NCBI GenBank assembly: GCA_029862125.1
Contig: JAOTXY010000033.1
Location: 1-33,498 of the forward strand
Direction of reading: 5' to 3'
Source: Gammaproteobacteria bacterium
Lineage (GTDB): Bacteria; Pseudomonadota; Gammaproteobacteria; GCA-001735895
Length of the DNA stretch: 33,498 nucleotides
Part shown: positions 33,250 to 33,498 of the stretch, one piece after another
Layout: every line of letters starts with the position of its first letter
Numbering within the stretch: position 1 is the first letter of the stretch
Notes under the pieces: generated by a model
The model's input: the letters and a program-made list of their open reading frames with translations, nothing else
Told to the model about the DNA's origin: nothing
Database searches by the model: none
Made by a program: the position numbers and the translations under genes

Positions 33250-33498
33250 GGTTTTTTGAAGTGAAAAAAGAAATGTATGAGCCACGCTATCAAGAATACG
33301 AAATAAAAACCCAGGGCCCAATATATGCTGCCATGCAGGCGCGGTTGCTGCTCGAAGTTCGCCAGGATGGCGAGTTGCATGACGACTATCGCCAGCGATA
33401 GATGCATGATCCCCATCAGTATCATTTGACGTCGGAAAAACTGCCGGGTTGCTTCGATCCGCTCAGGTGCAAGCCAGTGCTCACGGTGCGGGATTTTC
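33246..33498 (-). CDS. Small membrane protein, C-terminal part (5' truncated by window), DUF1648/SdpI-like
   Basis: The frame enters from the right edge; 83 residues can be read. They begin [24 protein letters not shown], reminiscent of the 'PNKxYWLAPERRxxT' motif of DUF1648/SdpI-related small membrane proteins, followed by two hydrophobic helices ([20 protein letters not shown] and [20 protein letters not shown]) and a basic end HFKKP. Its TGA overlaps the ATG of the proline-racemase-family gene, implying translational coupling. The start lies outside the window. Function is unknown; family assignment is by recall of the motif. Confidence 0.75.
   Translation of the reverse strand, partial: KIPHREHWLAPERIEATRQFFRRQMILMGIMHLSLAIVVMQLAILANFEQQPRLHGSIYWALGFYFVFLIAWLIHFFFHFKKP

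Noticed and set aside
1-33498. CRISPR arrays, tRNA/rRNA genes, prophage, toxin-antitoxin or IS transposase genes
   Set aside because: None seen on reading; repeated units with regular spacing, tRNA cloverleaf ends and transposase motifs were not found.

Overview
The window looks like a chromosomal segment of a gammaproteobacterium, probably a marine or sediment lineage of moderate GC. The evidence is the gammaproteobacterial housekeeping order holA-proA-nadD-rsfS-rlmH followed by maf-rng-yhdP-tldD, a canonical RimK with its RimB partner, a short DksA/TraR-type protein, and a possible Gac/Rsm-type small RNA. I cannot name a genus. No plasmid, phage, IS transposase, CRISPR array, rRNA or tRNA was recognised.

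Layout. (1) 1-349: 3' end of an FtsX-type ABC permease. (2) 353-591: a perfect palindrome resembling a GacA/UvrY box, a TATAAT box, a GGA-rich stretch and an intrinsic terminator; together these read as a candidate CsrB/RsmY-like sRNA gene. (3) 643-12103 (+): a very compact housekeeping run with overlaps or gaps of 0-35 bp: holA, proA, nadD, rsfS, rlmH, maf, rng, yhdP, a small exported protein, tldD. (4) 12100-16788 (-): an RND efflux operon (adaptor, permease, small protein of unknown function). (5) 16852-18661: a one-domain asparaginase-like gene (-) and a divergent MFS transporter (+). (6) 18662-19111: no gene, but two large nested inverted repeats. (7) 19112-23422 (-): a five-gene RimK operon (DUF1028, ArgE-like deacetylase, RimB, RimK, AstE/AspA-like zinc hydrolase). 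(8) 23823-24678 (+): RidA-family protein and a small cupin. (9) 24675-25258 (-): YdcH-like and DksA/TraR-like proteins. (10) 25370-28309 (-): N-carbamoylputrescine amidase, acetylpolyamine aminohydrolase and an EamA permease. (11) 28414-32228 (+): FAD amine oxidase, glutaryl-CoA dehydrogenase and a class III CoA-transferase. (12) 32218-33498 (-): a proline-racemase-family enzyme translationally coupled to a small membrane protein cut by the window edge.

How the genes fit together. The first third is core biology: replication clamp loading, proline and NAD synthesis, ribosome maturation and silencing, RNA processing, envelope lipid transport and proteolysis. The right-hand third reads as a catabolic neighbourhood for polyamines, lysine/cadaverine and hydroxyproline: deacetylation and decarbamoylation release diamines, an FAD oxidase could deaminate amines, and the CoA-transferase plus GcdH would carry glutarate to crotonyl-CoA. 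The RimK operon combines one glutamate ligase with several hydrolases and may make and remove glutamyl or acyl-amino-acid modifications.

The items most worth a second look are the candidate Rsm-type sRNA before holA, the 179-bp and 129-bp nested hairpins at 18729-19051, and the RimK-plus-hydrolases operon. All functional calls come from reading sequence motifs and remembered family features; no database search was run.
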